A DNA stretch of 64,000 bases from Ectobius pallidus (lineage: Eukaryota; Arthropoda; Insecta; Blattodea; Ectobiidae), in contig CAXKWD010000005.1 in the NCBI GenBank assembly GCA_964059195.1, positions 40,811,825 to 40,875,824 of the forward strand, written 5' to 3'. The notes under the pieces were generated by a model. It made no database searches. It had not been told where the DNA came from and worked only from the letters and a program-made list of their open reading frames with translations. The position numbers were made by a program, and so were the translations under genes. Below are positions 51,092-63,539 of this stretch, one piece after another (position 1 is the first letter of the stretch; every line of letters begins with the position of its first letter).

Positions 51092-51543
51092 GACTCAAGG
51101 TTGCGTGAATTTTATTTAACATGGAAGCGTCTGCTTAATTTTGTGATATTTTGTATTAAAATGTTGGTGCAGGATTCGAACTGAATCCTGGTCTCTATCA
51201 GGTCCCCAGGGTATTAGCAACTCTTAGCAGTGTTATGATATTTCCTAGATTAACAGTGTTAACTCACTATAAAATAATAATAGGTTCTCTTTAATTTTTC
51301 ACGTCCTTATCAAAAGAAGACGGACATGACAATATTAGTGAACTGCAACGTTATGGCTCAAATGCTTTCGACTACAGGCGGAAGAACCATGAAGTAGAAT
51401 CATCAAGACTACTCCTGAAAATGTCTATTTGGGTAAGCATTGATTATAATTGTATTACGTAATGAAATATATGTATGTCACTAATAACAATATGCAAAAT
51501 AATTTTTAAACGTATCTTTCTATTTGGCCGACTTGCTATGCAG

Positions 51544-52811
51544 GATTGGCGGACTGCCAAAAATATTGTCATCTATAAGAGAATAAAGTGGGCAATTCAA
51601 TCATTTTCCCCCTTTAAAAGCCCAGAAATAGATGGGATTTACTCATTCCAAACTTGGTAAGAATTTTCAGATCTTGCCTGGTGATGGGTTATGTACACCC
51701 GTCGTGGATGCAGGCAAGACTAGTTTTTATTCCTAAGCCCGGTAGGATCTAGTACCTTGACCTAAGGATTTTAGACCTATTAGTCTGACTTCCTTGCTTT
51801 TAACGACTTTGGAAAGGCTAATAGATAGATGTATCAGAGGACCTATCTTAATTTTAAGGCCTTTGAGTGCTGAACAACATGCCTATCAGGCTGGCAAATC
51901 CGTGAAGATGGCGCGTCATCAACTGATTTCAAGGGCTGAAGAAGTGCTTGACCAGGGAGAGATAGCCATGGCAGTGTTTTTGTACCTAGAGGGGCCTTTA
52001 ATTTTACTTCATATGGATGTATCTATTGAGGGTGGATTGGACATGGAGTTAACTTGTGTGCAACTCGATGGATTATGGCATCCCTGGATGGCCGCCGGGC
52101 AATAGTGTCTCTCAATCAGTGCAAGCTGATTGTCACTATGCCCAGAGGCTGCCCCCAGGGAGGGGTTCCTGCCCTCACTTATTTGGTGCCTGGTGGTAGA
52201 TGATGTTCTAGCTCAATGAAAGTAGAGTATACGTAGATGATATGGTCAGGGGCAAATTAGCTGATACAGTTTCGGGCCTTATACAAGGTGCCGTTGAGAC
52301 TGTTGAAAGATGGTGTGGTGAGGTAGGACTGTCGGCTAACCCAGATAAAACTAACCTCGTTGTGTTCACGAGGAAGCTTCGGCTTGATGGTTTACATGAA
52401 CCTACCTTCTTCGGGAAGAAGATGCTTCTGTCTACGTCTGTCAAGTATCTGGGAGTGATTCTGGATTCTAGGCTGACTTGGAAAGAACACATTGTAAACA
52501 AGGTGGATAAGGCCTGCAATGTATTGTGGGCCTGTCGGAGGGCCTTTGGTGTGAGGTGGGGATTTAAACCACGTGTGGTTTATTGGCTGTATGCCTACAT
52601 CATTAAGCCTTTCATCACCTATGCTTCGGTTTTGTGGTAGCCATGTGTTGAGAACAAAATAAATAAAATGCAACCCATAGTGTGTTAGTGGACTACTGGA
52701 GCCGTGCGCACAACTCCGGTAAGTGCCCTGGAGACGCTGCTTGGCTAACCTCCTTTGGATCTGGTTATTCAGGGACTTCTTGAATGCAACGGGACTTTAA
52801 TGAATTATCCA
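51544..52811 (+). pseudogene. Reverse transcriptase fragment, U12 (31-base deletion)
   Basis: Carries the 31-base deletion (junction near 51641), so the first frame ends in a short novel tail and stop at 51658-51660. It has the Met to Thr variant at 52435 shared only with U8, plus all older breaks. Confidence 0.9.
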
Positions 52812-53496
52812 GTAAGAGGGGCACAATGTGCCCAATTATGTGGCCTACGTTCACGTGACCGAAAGGGCCCAACCCATTCATATTCTTTCATTCAAAGCTA
52901 TATAAGTTTTAACATGACAGTATATTTTTCACATAGATTAGATCCGTAACAGCTTCAAGTGTTTTGAAATGTAATCAAATCTTTTAAGACCTTCGAGGCA
53001 TTTAATATGACGATTATAGTTGGAAATAATATTTTAAGGTTAGGAATGTATGCCGATATTCTTTTAAGATTTAGACTTTCAGTTCTGAAAATGTGTAAAA
53101 ATAAGATTTCTTGAAATATATTCCTCAGAAATTGAGCGTAACTTGACATTTCCTTTACTCCAGTAAGCGTCCGCTGTTTGAAGAGAATACAACAGTTGCT
53201 ACTAAGACCTACCTAAGAATATCTCACATGTGAAAGCTACGAGATTCTACTCAGTTATTTTCTCCTTGTATAATATTTATGAGGTAATACTTCATAGGAA
53301 TTGTCATAATTTCGTGGCATATAAATTTGTACATGTCAAACAAGCAAAACGGCATAACGGCATAAAGCTAGCTACTTTACCGGCAATTCATTTTCTTCGA
53401 GAATGTACTTTATAGGTTCTTCCATCAGGTAATAAGGGATGGATTATTCATTCTAATTCGGGGTTCATTTTTATTTCATTTGTCTATTATTATACA

Positions 53497-54038
53497 GTGG
53501 TAGATGCAATAAGTGATATAGATCTAGCAGAGAAAATGATAAGGAATAAGTTGCACCATTGTTGGTCTTGTGTACCTTAGATCGTTTTCGTATAAATACA
53601 AAACATGATATCACTTGCTTGGAAACGAAAATACCGGATTGCATAGCCAAAATTCGTAGATGTAGGAACGATATGTTAAAAGAATAAAAAATAGTAGAAT
53701 TAACTAAGAAATTTCAGTGTGAGAGATACGCGTTTTCGAGATTAACAGACAATAACATATTAGAATTTATAAGAAAATATTTAGCAGCATTTCACATAGG
53801 GAAGTTGACGCAAATTGAAGGGCTAACCAAGACGTTCTGCGAAATTTGGCTAAAAAATGAAGGGCTGCCATCAAGAGACAGCCTGTATGAGCTTTACGTC
53901 TGGTTCGGCGTGGAAAGAGGGATCGAAAAAGATAAGCTGGATGAAGATCTCTTAACGCTGGGTAAAGACTTGTATAACTTAAAAGAGGAAAGGCTCCACA
54001 AAGAAGCGGTAAGAAGAGAATATAGATTTATAAAATAG
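53497..54038 (+). pseudogene. Coding-like segment with TAA stop, U12
   Basis: Same decayed form as U2 although it directly precedes the intact copy in U13. Confidence 0.6.
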
Positions 54039-54145
54039 GCTGTATAGTTTGTAAGAAATTGTTGATTGTAGTTTTATAGAAGGGCCCCCCGAGAAATACA
54101 CTGTAATCGAAGGGGACCCACTTTAGATATGAATTCTGAATAAAC

Positions 54146-54172
<27 letters not shown>
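54146..54172 (+). repeat. (ATT)9 microsatellite, U12
   Basis: Nine perfect triplets, as in both neighbours. Confidence 0.98.
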
Positions 54173-54176
<4 letters not shown>

Positions 54177-55113
54177 CACTTGCCTAGCAACGAGTATATG
54201 TAAATTTCCGAATCAGCGAGATATGCTACTAAAAAGGAATGATGTGTATTCAACATTCATTTAGTTTTGATCTTGAGAGGTGAACGAGAATGAGAACAAG
54301 TTTACACAGTACTAGCCACGGAGTGGGCTGATGGTTGACAGTATTTAATGTGATTTCCATCGAACTAGTCTTTCAACTTAGAGTTTGTAATAATATTTCC
54401 TGCCCTCATGTACAAGACATGACCAGACTCTATTTAATTGGAAGTTTTCGAACGCTGGCGTAGTGTAACTTAATTTTCAACATATTTAGTCTATTATATA
54501 TTATCCCTATGTTAAGAAGGAGACTGAGCTTTTACTAGACATAATACCACAATAGAAAACTTGCGTTCCTTTTATTTACATCTTTCCTTATGAAACAGAT
54601 AATCATAAATACGATTATAGATACTGATGCAATATTCGTGAACCCTACTTAATATGCAAATAAATTCATTACGATTTCCAACAAGGGCAAGTAATGTACT
54701 TCGTGGGGTTTGGGGCCACTTCATTGATGGGGCCTTGCGTCATGAATAGGTAAAGGTAGAGCATGCGATTTCAACTATAAAATTCACTGATTTTTACTCA
54801 ACCTTTACAGATGCTGGTACGCATAGGAATTTCAACAGAAATGATGTTCACATCCTAAGGTTGCACTATCTTAAGAAGAGAATTGGACCTACGCATCGAC
54901 CAAACACATAAGCTAAGTACCTCAATTGTTTTCAAATGCTTAATATAATCGAAGACACTCTCGCCTACTTAAATTTTTAAGTATAAGAAATTTATGGCGG
55001 AGATTTGGAGGTAGTATCGTGAAATATAAATTGCAGAATTTATGCAACTAGGCCTTCACCAAAAATTTCAAGCAAGTATTAGAATTCATCGTTTCCACAC
55101 ACGACCCTGTATT

Positions 55114-55747
55114 CTTGTGCTGCGGGACTTGCCAACCTTGAAGGGTTAAGATTGAAGTTAAGAACGAGGAGGCCATGTGTCTCTGATAATGGTTCCGGGT
55201 GCCATTGCGTTGGACATCTGGGTAGTTTCTTTCTGACTTGGGACGTGGGTGTTATTACAAAATGAACCTTTCAAGATACGTAACCACATTATAACATTTT
55301 GTTAAATGCACTGAGTACTTAGGAGTTTTCTTCCTGTGGAAGATGCATGTAGACGGCCTATGGCACGGGACAAACGTCTCTGTAAGCCTGTGTGTTTAGG
55401 AATGTGGCGAGCCAATAGAGTGAAGTTAATTCTTTCGCAAGCTGCGTCGCGTCGTTTGTTAGCAGTCCCTGGAGCGGGGTTAGGTCTTTCGCAAACTGCT
55501 CTGAATGATTGATTTCCCAGGAAAATATTGATTATGTAAAATACGAAGTACAATATTATATGGTTAGGTAGGAGAAGAAAGGTTTCATTTTGTAATGATA
55601 CTAACGTAACGGGTCAGGGGAAATTACCCAGATGCCCATGCAATGGTGCCTAGAAGCCTTTATCAGTGATACGTGATAATTAATCCCTCCGAGTTTTTGA
55701 CGTAAACATTCTTCGACGCCTTCAGTTGACAAGTACCAAAGCACAAG
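55114..55747. repeat. Imperfect inverted repeat, U12
   Basis: As in U2; no difference noticed. Confidence 0.75.
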
Positions 55748-56199
55748 GACTCAAGGTTGCGTGAATTTTATTTAACATGGAAGCGTCTGCTTCATTTTGT
55801 GATATTTTGTATTAAAATGTTGGTGCAGGATTCGAACTGAATCCTGGTCTCTATCAGGTCCCCAGGGTATTAGCAACTCTTAGCAGTGTTATGATATTTC
55901 CTAGATTAACAGTGTTAACTCACTATAAAATAATAATAGGTTCTCTTTAATTTTTCACGTCCTTATCAAAAGAAGACGGACATGACAATATTAGTGAACT
56001 GCAACGTTATGGCTCAAATGCTTTCGACTACAGGCGGAAGAACCATGAAGTAGAATCATCAAGACTACTCCTGAAAATGTCTATTTGGGTAAGCATTGAT
56101 TATAATTGTATTACGTAATGAAATATATGTATGTCACTAATAACAATATGCAAAATAATTTTTAAACGTATCTTTCTATTTGGCCGACTTGCTATGCAG

Positions 56200-57467
56200 G
56201 ATTGGCGGACTGCCAAAAATATTGTCATCTATAAGAGAATAAAGTGGGCAATTCAATCATTTTCCCCCTTTAAAAGCCCAGAAATAGATGGGATTTACTC
56301 ATTCCAAACTTGGTAAGAATTTTCAGATCTTGCCTGGTGATGGGTTATGTACACCCGTCGTGGATGCAGGCAAGACTAGTTTTTATTCCTAAGCCCGGTA
56401 GGATCTAGTACCTTGACCTAAGGATTTTAGACCTATTAGTCTGACTTCCTTGCTTTTAACGACTTTGGAAAGGCTAATAGATAGATGTATCAGAGGACCT
56501 ATCTTAATTTTAAGGCCTTTGAGTGCTGAACAACATGCCTATCAGGCTGGCAAATCCGTGAAGATGGCGCGTCATCAACTGATTTCAAGGGCTGAAGAAG
56601 TGCTTGACCAGGGAGAGATAGCCATGGCAGTGTTTTTGTACCTAGAGGGGCCTTTAATTTTACTTCATATGGATGTATCTATTGAGGGTGGATTGGACAT
56701 GGAGTTAACTTGTGTGCAACTCGATGGATTATGGCATCCCTGGATGGCCGCCGGGCAATAGTGTCTCTCAATCAGTGCAAGCTGATTGTCACTATGCCCA
56801 GAGGCTGCCCCCAGGGAGGGGTTCCTGCCCTCACTTATTTGGTGCCTGGTGGTAGATGATGTTCTAGCTCAATGAAAGTAGAGTATACGTAGATGATATG
56901 GTCAGGGGCAAATTAGCTGATACAGTTTCGGGCCTTATACAAGGTGCCGTTGAGACTGTTGAAAGATGGTGTGGTGAGGTAGGACTGTCGGCTAACCCAG
57001 ATAAAACTAACCTCGTTGTGTTCACGAGGAAGCTTCGGCTTGATGGTTTACATGAACCTACCTTCTTCGGGAAGAAGATGCTTCTGTCTATGTCTGTCAA
57101 GTATCTGGGAGTGATTCTGGATTCTAGGCTGACTTGGAAAGAACACATTGTAAACAAGGTGGATAAGGCCTGCAATGTATTGTGGGCCTGTCGGAGGGCC
57201 TTTGGTGTGAGGTGGGGATTTAAACCACGTGTGGTTTATTGGCTGTATGCCTACATCATTAAGCCTTTCATCACCTATGCTTCGGTTTTGTGGTAGCCAT
57301 GTGTTGAGAACAAAATAAATAAAATGCAACCCATAGTGTGTTAGTGGACTACTGGAGCCGTGCGCACAACTCCGGTAAGTGCCCTGGAGACGCTGCTTGG
57401 CTAACCTCCTTTGGATCTGGTTATTCAGGGACTTCTTGAATGCAACGGGACTTTAATGAATTATCCA
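56200..57467 (+). pseudogene. Reverse transcriptase fragment, U13 (31-base deletion)
   Basis: Carries the 31-base deletion (junction near 56297) and the shared breaks. It has Met, not Thr, at the site where U12 differs. Confidence 0.9.
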
Positions 57468-58328
57468 GTAAGAGGGGCACAATGTGCCCAATTATGTGGC
57501 CTACGTTCACGTGACCGAAAGGGCCCAACCCATTCATATTCTTTCATTCAAAGCTATATAAGTTTTAACATGACAGTATATTTTTCACATAGATTAGATC
57601 CGTAACAGCTTCAAGTGTTTTGAAATGTAATCAAATCTTTTAAGACCTTCGAGGCATTTAATATGACGATTATAGTTGGAAATAATATTTTAAGGTTAGG
57701 AATGTATGCCGATATTCTTTTAAGATTTAGACTTTCAGTTCTGAAAATGTGTAAAAATAAGATTTCTTGAAATATATTCCTCAGAAATTGAGCGTAACTT
57801 GACATTTCCTTTACTCCAGTAAGCGTCCGCTGTTTGAAGAGAATACAACAGTTGCTACTAAGACCTACCTAAGAATATCTCACATGTGAAAGCTACGAGA
57901 TTCTACTCAGTTATTTTCTCCTTGTATAATATTTATGAGGTAATACTTCATAGGAATTGTCATAATTTCGTGGCATATAAATTTGTACATGTCAAACAAG
58001 CAAAACGGCATAACGGCATAAAGCTAGCTACTTTACCGGCAATTCATTTTCTTCGAGAATGTACTTTATAGGTTCTTCCATCAGGTAATAAGGGATGGAT
58101 TATTCATTCTAATTCGGGGTTCATTTTTATTTCATTTGTCTATTATTATACAGTGGTAGATGCAATAAGTGATATAGATCTAGCAGAGAAAATGATAAGG
58201 AATAAGTTGCACCATTGTTGGTCTTGTGTACCTTAGATCGTTTTCGTATAAATACAAAACATGATATCACTTGCTTGGAAACGAAAATACCGGATTGCAT
58301 AGCCAAAATTCGTAGATGTAGGAACGAT

Positions 58329-58694
58329 ATGTTAAAAGAATCAAAAATAGTAGAATTAACTAAGAAATTTCAGTGTGAGAGATACGCGTTTTCGAGATTA
58401 ACAGACAATAACATATTAGAATTTATAAGAAAATATTTAGCAGCATTTCACATAGGGAAGAAGACGCAAATTGAAGGGCTAACCAAGACGTTCTGCGAAA
58501 TTTGGCTAAAAAATGAAGGGCTGCCATCAAGAGACAGCCTGTATGAGCTTTACGTCTGGTTCGGCGTGGAAAGAGGGATCGAAAAAGATAAGCTGGATGA
58601 AGATCTCTTAACGCTGGGTAAAGACTTGTATAACTTAAAAGAGGAAAGGCTCCACAAAGAAGCGGTAAGAAGAGAATATAGATTTAGAAAATAG
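58329..58694 (+). CDS. Uncharacterised 121-codon ORF, intact copy in U13
   Basis: Second intact copy, identical in predicted protein to the one at 44321-44686. ATG at 58329, TCA at 58341-58343, AAG at 58461-58463, AGA at 58686-58688, stop TAG at 58692-58694. The frame is also open upstream to 58206 without another ATG. It sits in a unit with the 31-base deletion and 9 ATT triplets, unlike U10, so the two intact copies lie on different unit backgrounds; a conversion tract or an old shared allele would explain this. Function unknown. Confidence 0.4.
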   Translation: MLKESKIVELTKKFQCERYAFSRLTDNNILEFIRKYLAAFHIGKKTQIEGLTKTFCEIWLKNEGLPSRDSLYELYVWFGVERGIEKDKLDEDLLTLGKDLYNLKEERLHKEAVRREYRFRK

Positions 58695-58801
58695 GCTGTA
58701 TAGTTTGTAAGAAATTGTTGATTGTAGTTTTATAGAAGGGCCCCCCGAGAAATACACTGTAATCGAAGGGGACCCACTTTAGATATGAATTCTGAATAAA
58801 C

Positions 58802-58828
<27 letters not shown>
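58802..58828 (+). repeat. (ATT)9 microsatellite, U13
   Basis: Nine perfect triplets, 107 bases after the stop codon of the second intact ORF. Confidence 0.98.
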
Positions 58829-58832
<4 letters not shown>

Positions 58833-59769
58833 CACTTGCCTAGCAACGAGTATATGTAAATTTCCGAATCAGCGAGATATGCTACTAAAAAGGAATGATG
58901 TGTATTCAACATTCATTTAGTTTTGATCTTGAGAGGTGAACGAGAATGAGAACAAGTTTACACAGTACTAGCCACGGAGTGGGCTGATGGTTGACAGTAT
59001 TTAATGTGATTTCCATCGAACTAGTCTTTCAACTTAGAGTTTGTAATAATATTTCCTGCCCTCATGTACAAGACATGACCAGACTCTATTTAATTGGAAG
59101 TTTTCGAACGCTGGCGTAGTGTAACTTAATTTTCAACATATTTAGTCTATTATATATTATCCCTATGTTAAGAAGGAGACTGAGCTTTTACTAGACATAA
59201 TACCACAATAGAAAACTTGCGTTCCTTTTATTTACATCTTTCCTTATGAAACAGATAATCATAAATACGATTATAGATACTGATGCAATATTCGTGAACC
59301 CTACTTAATATGCAAATAAATTCATTACGATTTCCAACAAGGGCAAGTAATGTACTTCGTGGGGTTTGGGGCCACTTCATTGATGGGGCCTTGCGTCATG
59401 AATAGGTAAAGGTAGAGCATGCGATTTCAACTATAAAATTCACTGATTTTTACTCAACCTTTACAGATGCTGGTACGCATAGGAATTTCAACAGAAATGA
59501 GGTTCACATCCTAAGGTTGCACTATCTTAAGAAGAGAATTGGACCTACGCATCGACCAAACACATAAGCTAAGTACCTCAATTGTTTTCAAATGCTTAAT
59601 ATAATCGAAGACACTCTCGCCTACTTAAATTTTTAAGTATAAGAAATTTATGGCGGAGATTTGGAGGTAGTATCGTGAAATATAAATTGCAGAATTTATG
59701 CAACTAGGCCTTCACCAAAAATTTCAAACAAGTATTAGAATATATCGTTTCCACACACGACCCTGTATT

Positions 59770-60403
59770 CTTGTGCTGCGGGACTTGCCAACCTTGAAGG
59801 GTTAAGATTGAAGTTAAGAACGAGGAGGCCATGTGTCTCTGATAATGGTTCCGGGTGCCATTGCGTTGGACATCTGGGTAGTTTCTTTCTGACTTGGGAC
59901 GTGGGTGTTATTACAAAATGAACCTTTCAAGATACGTAACCACATTATAACATTTTGTTAAATGCACTGAGTACTTAGGAGTTTTCTTCCTGTGGAAGAT
60001 GCATCTAGACGGCCTATGGCACGGGACAAACGTCTCTGTAAGCCTGTGTGTTTAGGAATGTGGCGAGCCAATAGAGTGAAGTTAATTCTTTCGCAAGCTG
60101 CGTCGCGTCGTTTGTTAGCAGTCCCTGGAGCGGGGTTAGGTCTTTCGCAAACTGCTCTGAATGATTGATTTCCCAGGAAAATATTGATTATGTAAAATAC
60201 GAAGTACAATATTATATGGTTAGGTAGGAGAAGAAAGGTTTCATTTTGTAATGATACTAACGTAACGGGTCAGGGGAAATTACCCAGATGCCCATGCAAT
60301 GGTGCCTAGAAGCCTTTATCAGTGATACGTGATAATTAATCCCTCCGAGTTTTTGACGTAAACATTCTTCGACGCCTTCAGTTGACAAGTACCAAAGCAC
60401 AAG
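59770..60403. repeat. Imperfect inverted repeat, U13
   Basis: As in U2, with a private G to C at 60005 in the spacer. A two-base change lies just outside the left arm at 59742-59743. Confidence 0.75.
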
Positions 60404-60855
60404 GACTCAAGGTTGCGTGAATTTTATTTAACATGGAAGCGTCTGCTTAATTTTGTGATATTTTGTATTAAAATGTTGGTGCAGGATTCGAACTGAATCC
60501 TGGTCTCTATCAGGTCCCCAGGGTATTAGCTACTCTTAGCAGTGTTATGATATTTCCTAGATTAACAGTGTTAACTCACTATAAAATAATAATAGGTTCT
60601 CTTTAATTTTTCACGTCCTTATCAAAAGAAGACGGACATGACAATATTAGTGAACTGCAACGTTATGGCTCAAATGCTTTCGACTACAGGCGGAAGAACC
60701 ATGAAGTAGAATCATCAAGACTACTCCTGAAAATGTCTATTTGGGTAAGCATTGATTATAATTGTATTACGTAATGAAATATATGTATGTCACTAATAAT
60801 AATATGCAAAATAATTTTTAAACGTATCTTTCTATTTGGCCGACTTGCTATGCAG

Positions 60856-62154
60856 GATTGGCGGACTGCCAAAAATATTGTCATCTATAAGAGAATAAAG
60901 TGGGCAATTCAATCATTTTCCCCCTTTAAAAGCCCAGAAATAGATGGGATTTTCTCGGCCCTGCTTCAGCAGGGACATGATTTACTCATTCCAAACTTGG
61001 TAAGAATTTTCAGATCTTGCCTGGTGATGGGTTATGTACACCCGTCGTGGATGCAGGCAAGACTAGTTTTTATTCCTAAGCCCGGTAGGATCTAGTACCT
61101 TGACCTAAGGATTTTAGACCTATTAGTCTGACTTCCTTGCTTTTAACGACTTTGGAAAGGCTAATAGATAGATGTATCAGAGGACCTATCTTAATTTTAA
61201 GGCCTTTGAGTGCTGAACAACATGCCTATCAGGCTCGCAAATCCGTGAAGATGGCGCGTCATCAACTGATTTCAAGGGCTGAAGAAGTGCTTGACCAGGG
61301 AGAGATAGCCATGGCAGTGTTTTTGTACCTAGAGGGGCCTTTAATTTTACTTCATATGGATGTATCTATTGAGGGTGGATTGGACATGGAGTTAACTTGT
61401 GTGCAACTCGATGGATTATGGCATCCCTGGATGGCCGCCGGGCAATAGTGTCTCTCAATCAGTGCAAGCTGATTGTCACTATGCCCAGAGGCTGCCCCCA
61501 GGGAGGGGTTCCTGCCCTCACTTATTTGGTGCCTGGTGGTAGATGAGGTTCTAGCTCAATGAAAGTAGAGTATACGTAGATGATATGGTCAGGGGCAAAT
61601 TAGCTGATACAGTTTCGGGCCTTATACAAGGTGCCGTTGAGACTGTTGAAAGATGGTGTGGTGAGGTAGGACTGTCGGCTAACCCAGATAAAACTAACCT
61701 CGTTGTGTTCACGAGGAAGCTTCGGCTTGATGGTTTACATGAACCTACCTTCTTCGGGAAGAAGATGCTTCTGTCTATGTCTGTCAAGTATCTGGGAGTG
61801 ATTCTGGATTCTAGGCTGACTTGGAAAGAACACATTGTAAACAAGGTGGATAAGGCCTGCAATGTATTGTGGGCCTGTCGGAGGGCCTTTGGTGTGAGGT
61901 GGGGATTTAAACCACGTGTGGTTTATTGGCTGTATGCCTACATCATTAAGCCTTTCATCACCTATGCTTCGGTTTTGTGGTAGCCATGTGTTGAGAACAA
62001 AATAAATAAAATGCAACCCATAGTGTGTTAGTGGACTACTGGAGCCGTGCGCACAACTCCGGTAAGTGCCCTGGAGACGCTGCTTGGCTAACCTCCTTTG
62101 GATCTGGTTATTCAGGGACTTCTTGAATGCAACGGGACTTTAATGAATTATCCA
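60856..62154 (+). pseudogene. Reverse transcriptase fragment, U14 (Gly to Arg variant)
   Basis: Full-length version of the broken fragment with the Arg variant (61236) and the G variant (61547), as in U11. All U2 breaks are present. Confidence 0.9.
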
Positions 62155-62841
62155 GTAAGAGGGGCACAATGTGCCCAATTATGTGGCCTACGTTCACGTG
62201 ACCGAAAGGGCCCAACCCATTCATATTCTTTCATTCAAAGCTATATAAGTTTTAACATGACAGTATATTTTTCACATAGATTAGATCCGTAACAGCTTCA
62301 AGTGTTTTGAAATGTAATCAAATCTTTTAAGACCTTCGAGGCATTTAATATGACGATTATATAGTTGGAAATAATATTTTAAGGTTAGGAATGTATGCCG
62401 ATATTCTTTTAAGATTTAGACTTTCAGTTCTGAAAATGTGTAAAAATAAGATTTCTTGAAATATATTCCTCAGAAATTGAGCGTAACTTGACATTTCCTT
62501 TACTCCAGTAAGCGTCCGCTGTTTGAAGAGAATACAACAGTTGCTACTAAGACCTACCTAAGAATATCTCACATGTGAAAGCTACGAGATTCTACTCAGT
62601 TATTTTCTCCTTGTATAATATTTATGAGGTAATACTTCATAGGAATTGTCATAATTTCGTGGCATATAAATTTGTACATGTCAAACAAGCAAAACGGCAT
62701 AACGGCATAAAGCTAGCTACTTTACCGGCAATTCATTTTCTTCGAGAATGTACTTTATAGGTTCTTCCATCAGGTAATAAGGGATGGATTATTCATTCTA
62801 ATTCGGGGTTCATTTTTATTTCATTTGTCTATTATTATACA

Positions 62842-63383
62842 GTGGTAGATGCAATAAGTGATATAGATCTAGCAGAGAAAATGATAAGGAATAAGTTGCA
62901 CCATTGTTGGTCTTGTGTACCTTAGATCGTTTTCGTATAAATACAAAACATGATATCACTTGCTTGGAAACGAAAATACCGGATTGCATAGCCAAAATTC
63001 GTAGATGTAGGAACGATATGTTAAAAGAATAAAAAATAGTAGAATTAACTAAGAAATTTCAGTGTGAGAGATACGCGTTTTCGAGATTAACAGACAATAA
63101 CATATTAGAATTTATAAGAAAATATTTAGCAGCATTTCACATAGGGAAGTTGACGCAAATTGAAGGGCTAACCAAGACGTTCTGCGAAATTTGGCTAAAA
63201 AATGAAGGGCTGCCATCAAGAGACAGCCTGTATGAGCTTTACGTCTGGTTCGGCGTGGAAAGAGGGATCGAAAAAGATAAGCTGGATGAAGATCTCTTAA
63301 CGCTGGGTAAAGACTTGTATAACTTAAAAGAGGAAAGGCTCCACAAAGAAGCGGTAAGAAGAGAATATAGATTTATAAAATAG
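62842..63383 (+). pseudogene. Coding-like segment with TAA stop, U14
   Basis: Same decayed form as U2, with TAA stop, TTG and ATA. The 3' tail has C to T at 63466, shared with U6. Confidence 0.6.
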
Positions 63384-63489
63384 GCTGTATAGTTTGTAAG
63401 AAATTGTTGATTGTAGTTTTATAGAAGGGCCCCCCGAGAAATACACTGTAATCGAAGGGGACCCATTTTAGATATGAATTCTGAATAAA

Positions 63490-63490
<1 letters not shown>

Positions 63491-63535
<45 letters not shown>
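63491..63535 (+). repeat. (ATT)15 microsatellite, U14
   Basis: Fifteen perfect triplets. The tail before it has the T at 63466, so the two units with this change (U6 and U14) also have the two longest tracts. Confidence 0.98.

Positions 63536-63539
<4 letters not shown>

Larger units (their letters stand above)
46885..51571. repeat. Macrosatellite unit U11 (4687 bp)
   Basis: 9 ATT triplets, no deletion in its own body. Differences from U2: C at 47237, G at 47548, T at 50189, G at 50363, A at 51219 and C at 51488. The last two belong to the block that precedes the deleted copy in U12. Confidence 0.99.
51572..56227. repeat. Macrosatellite unit U12 (4656 bp)
   Basis: 31-base deletion and 9 ATT triplets give the shortest length in the array, shared with U13. 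Differences from U2: C at 52435, T at 54845, G at 55019, C at 55793, A at 55875 and C at 56144. Confidence 0.99.
56228..60883. repeat. Macrosatellite unit U13 (4656 bp)
   Basis: 31-base deletion and 9 ATT triplets. It carries the second intact ORF (C at 58342, AAG at 58461-58463, AGA at 58686-58688). Other differences from U2: G at 59675, A at 59728, a two-base change at 59742-59743 and C at 60005; the last two are private. Confidence 0.99.
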
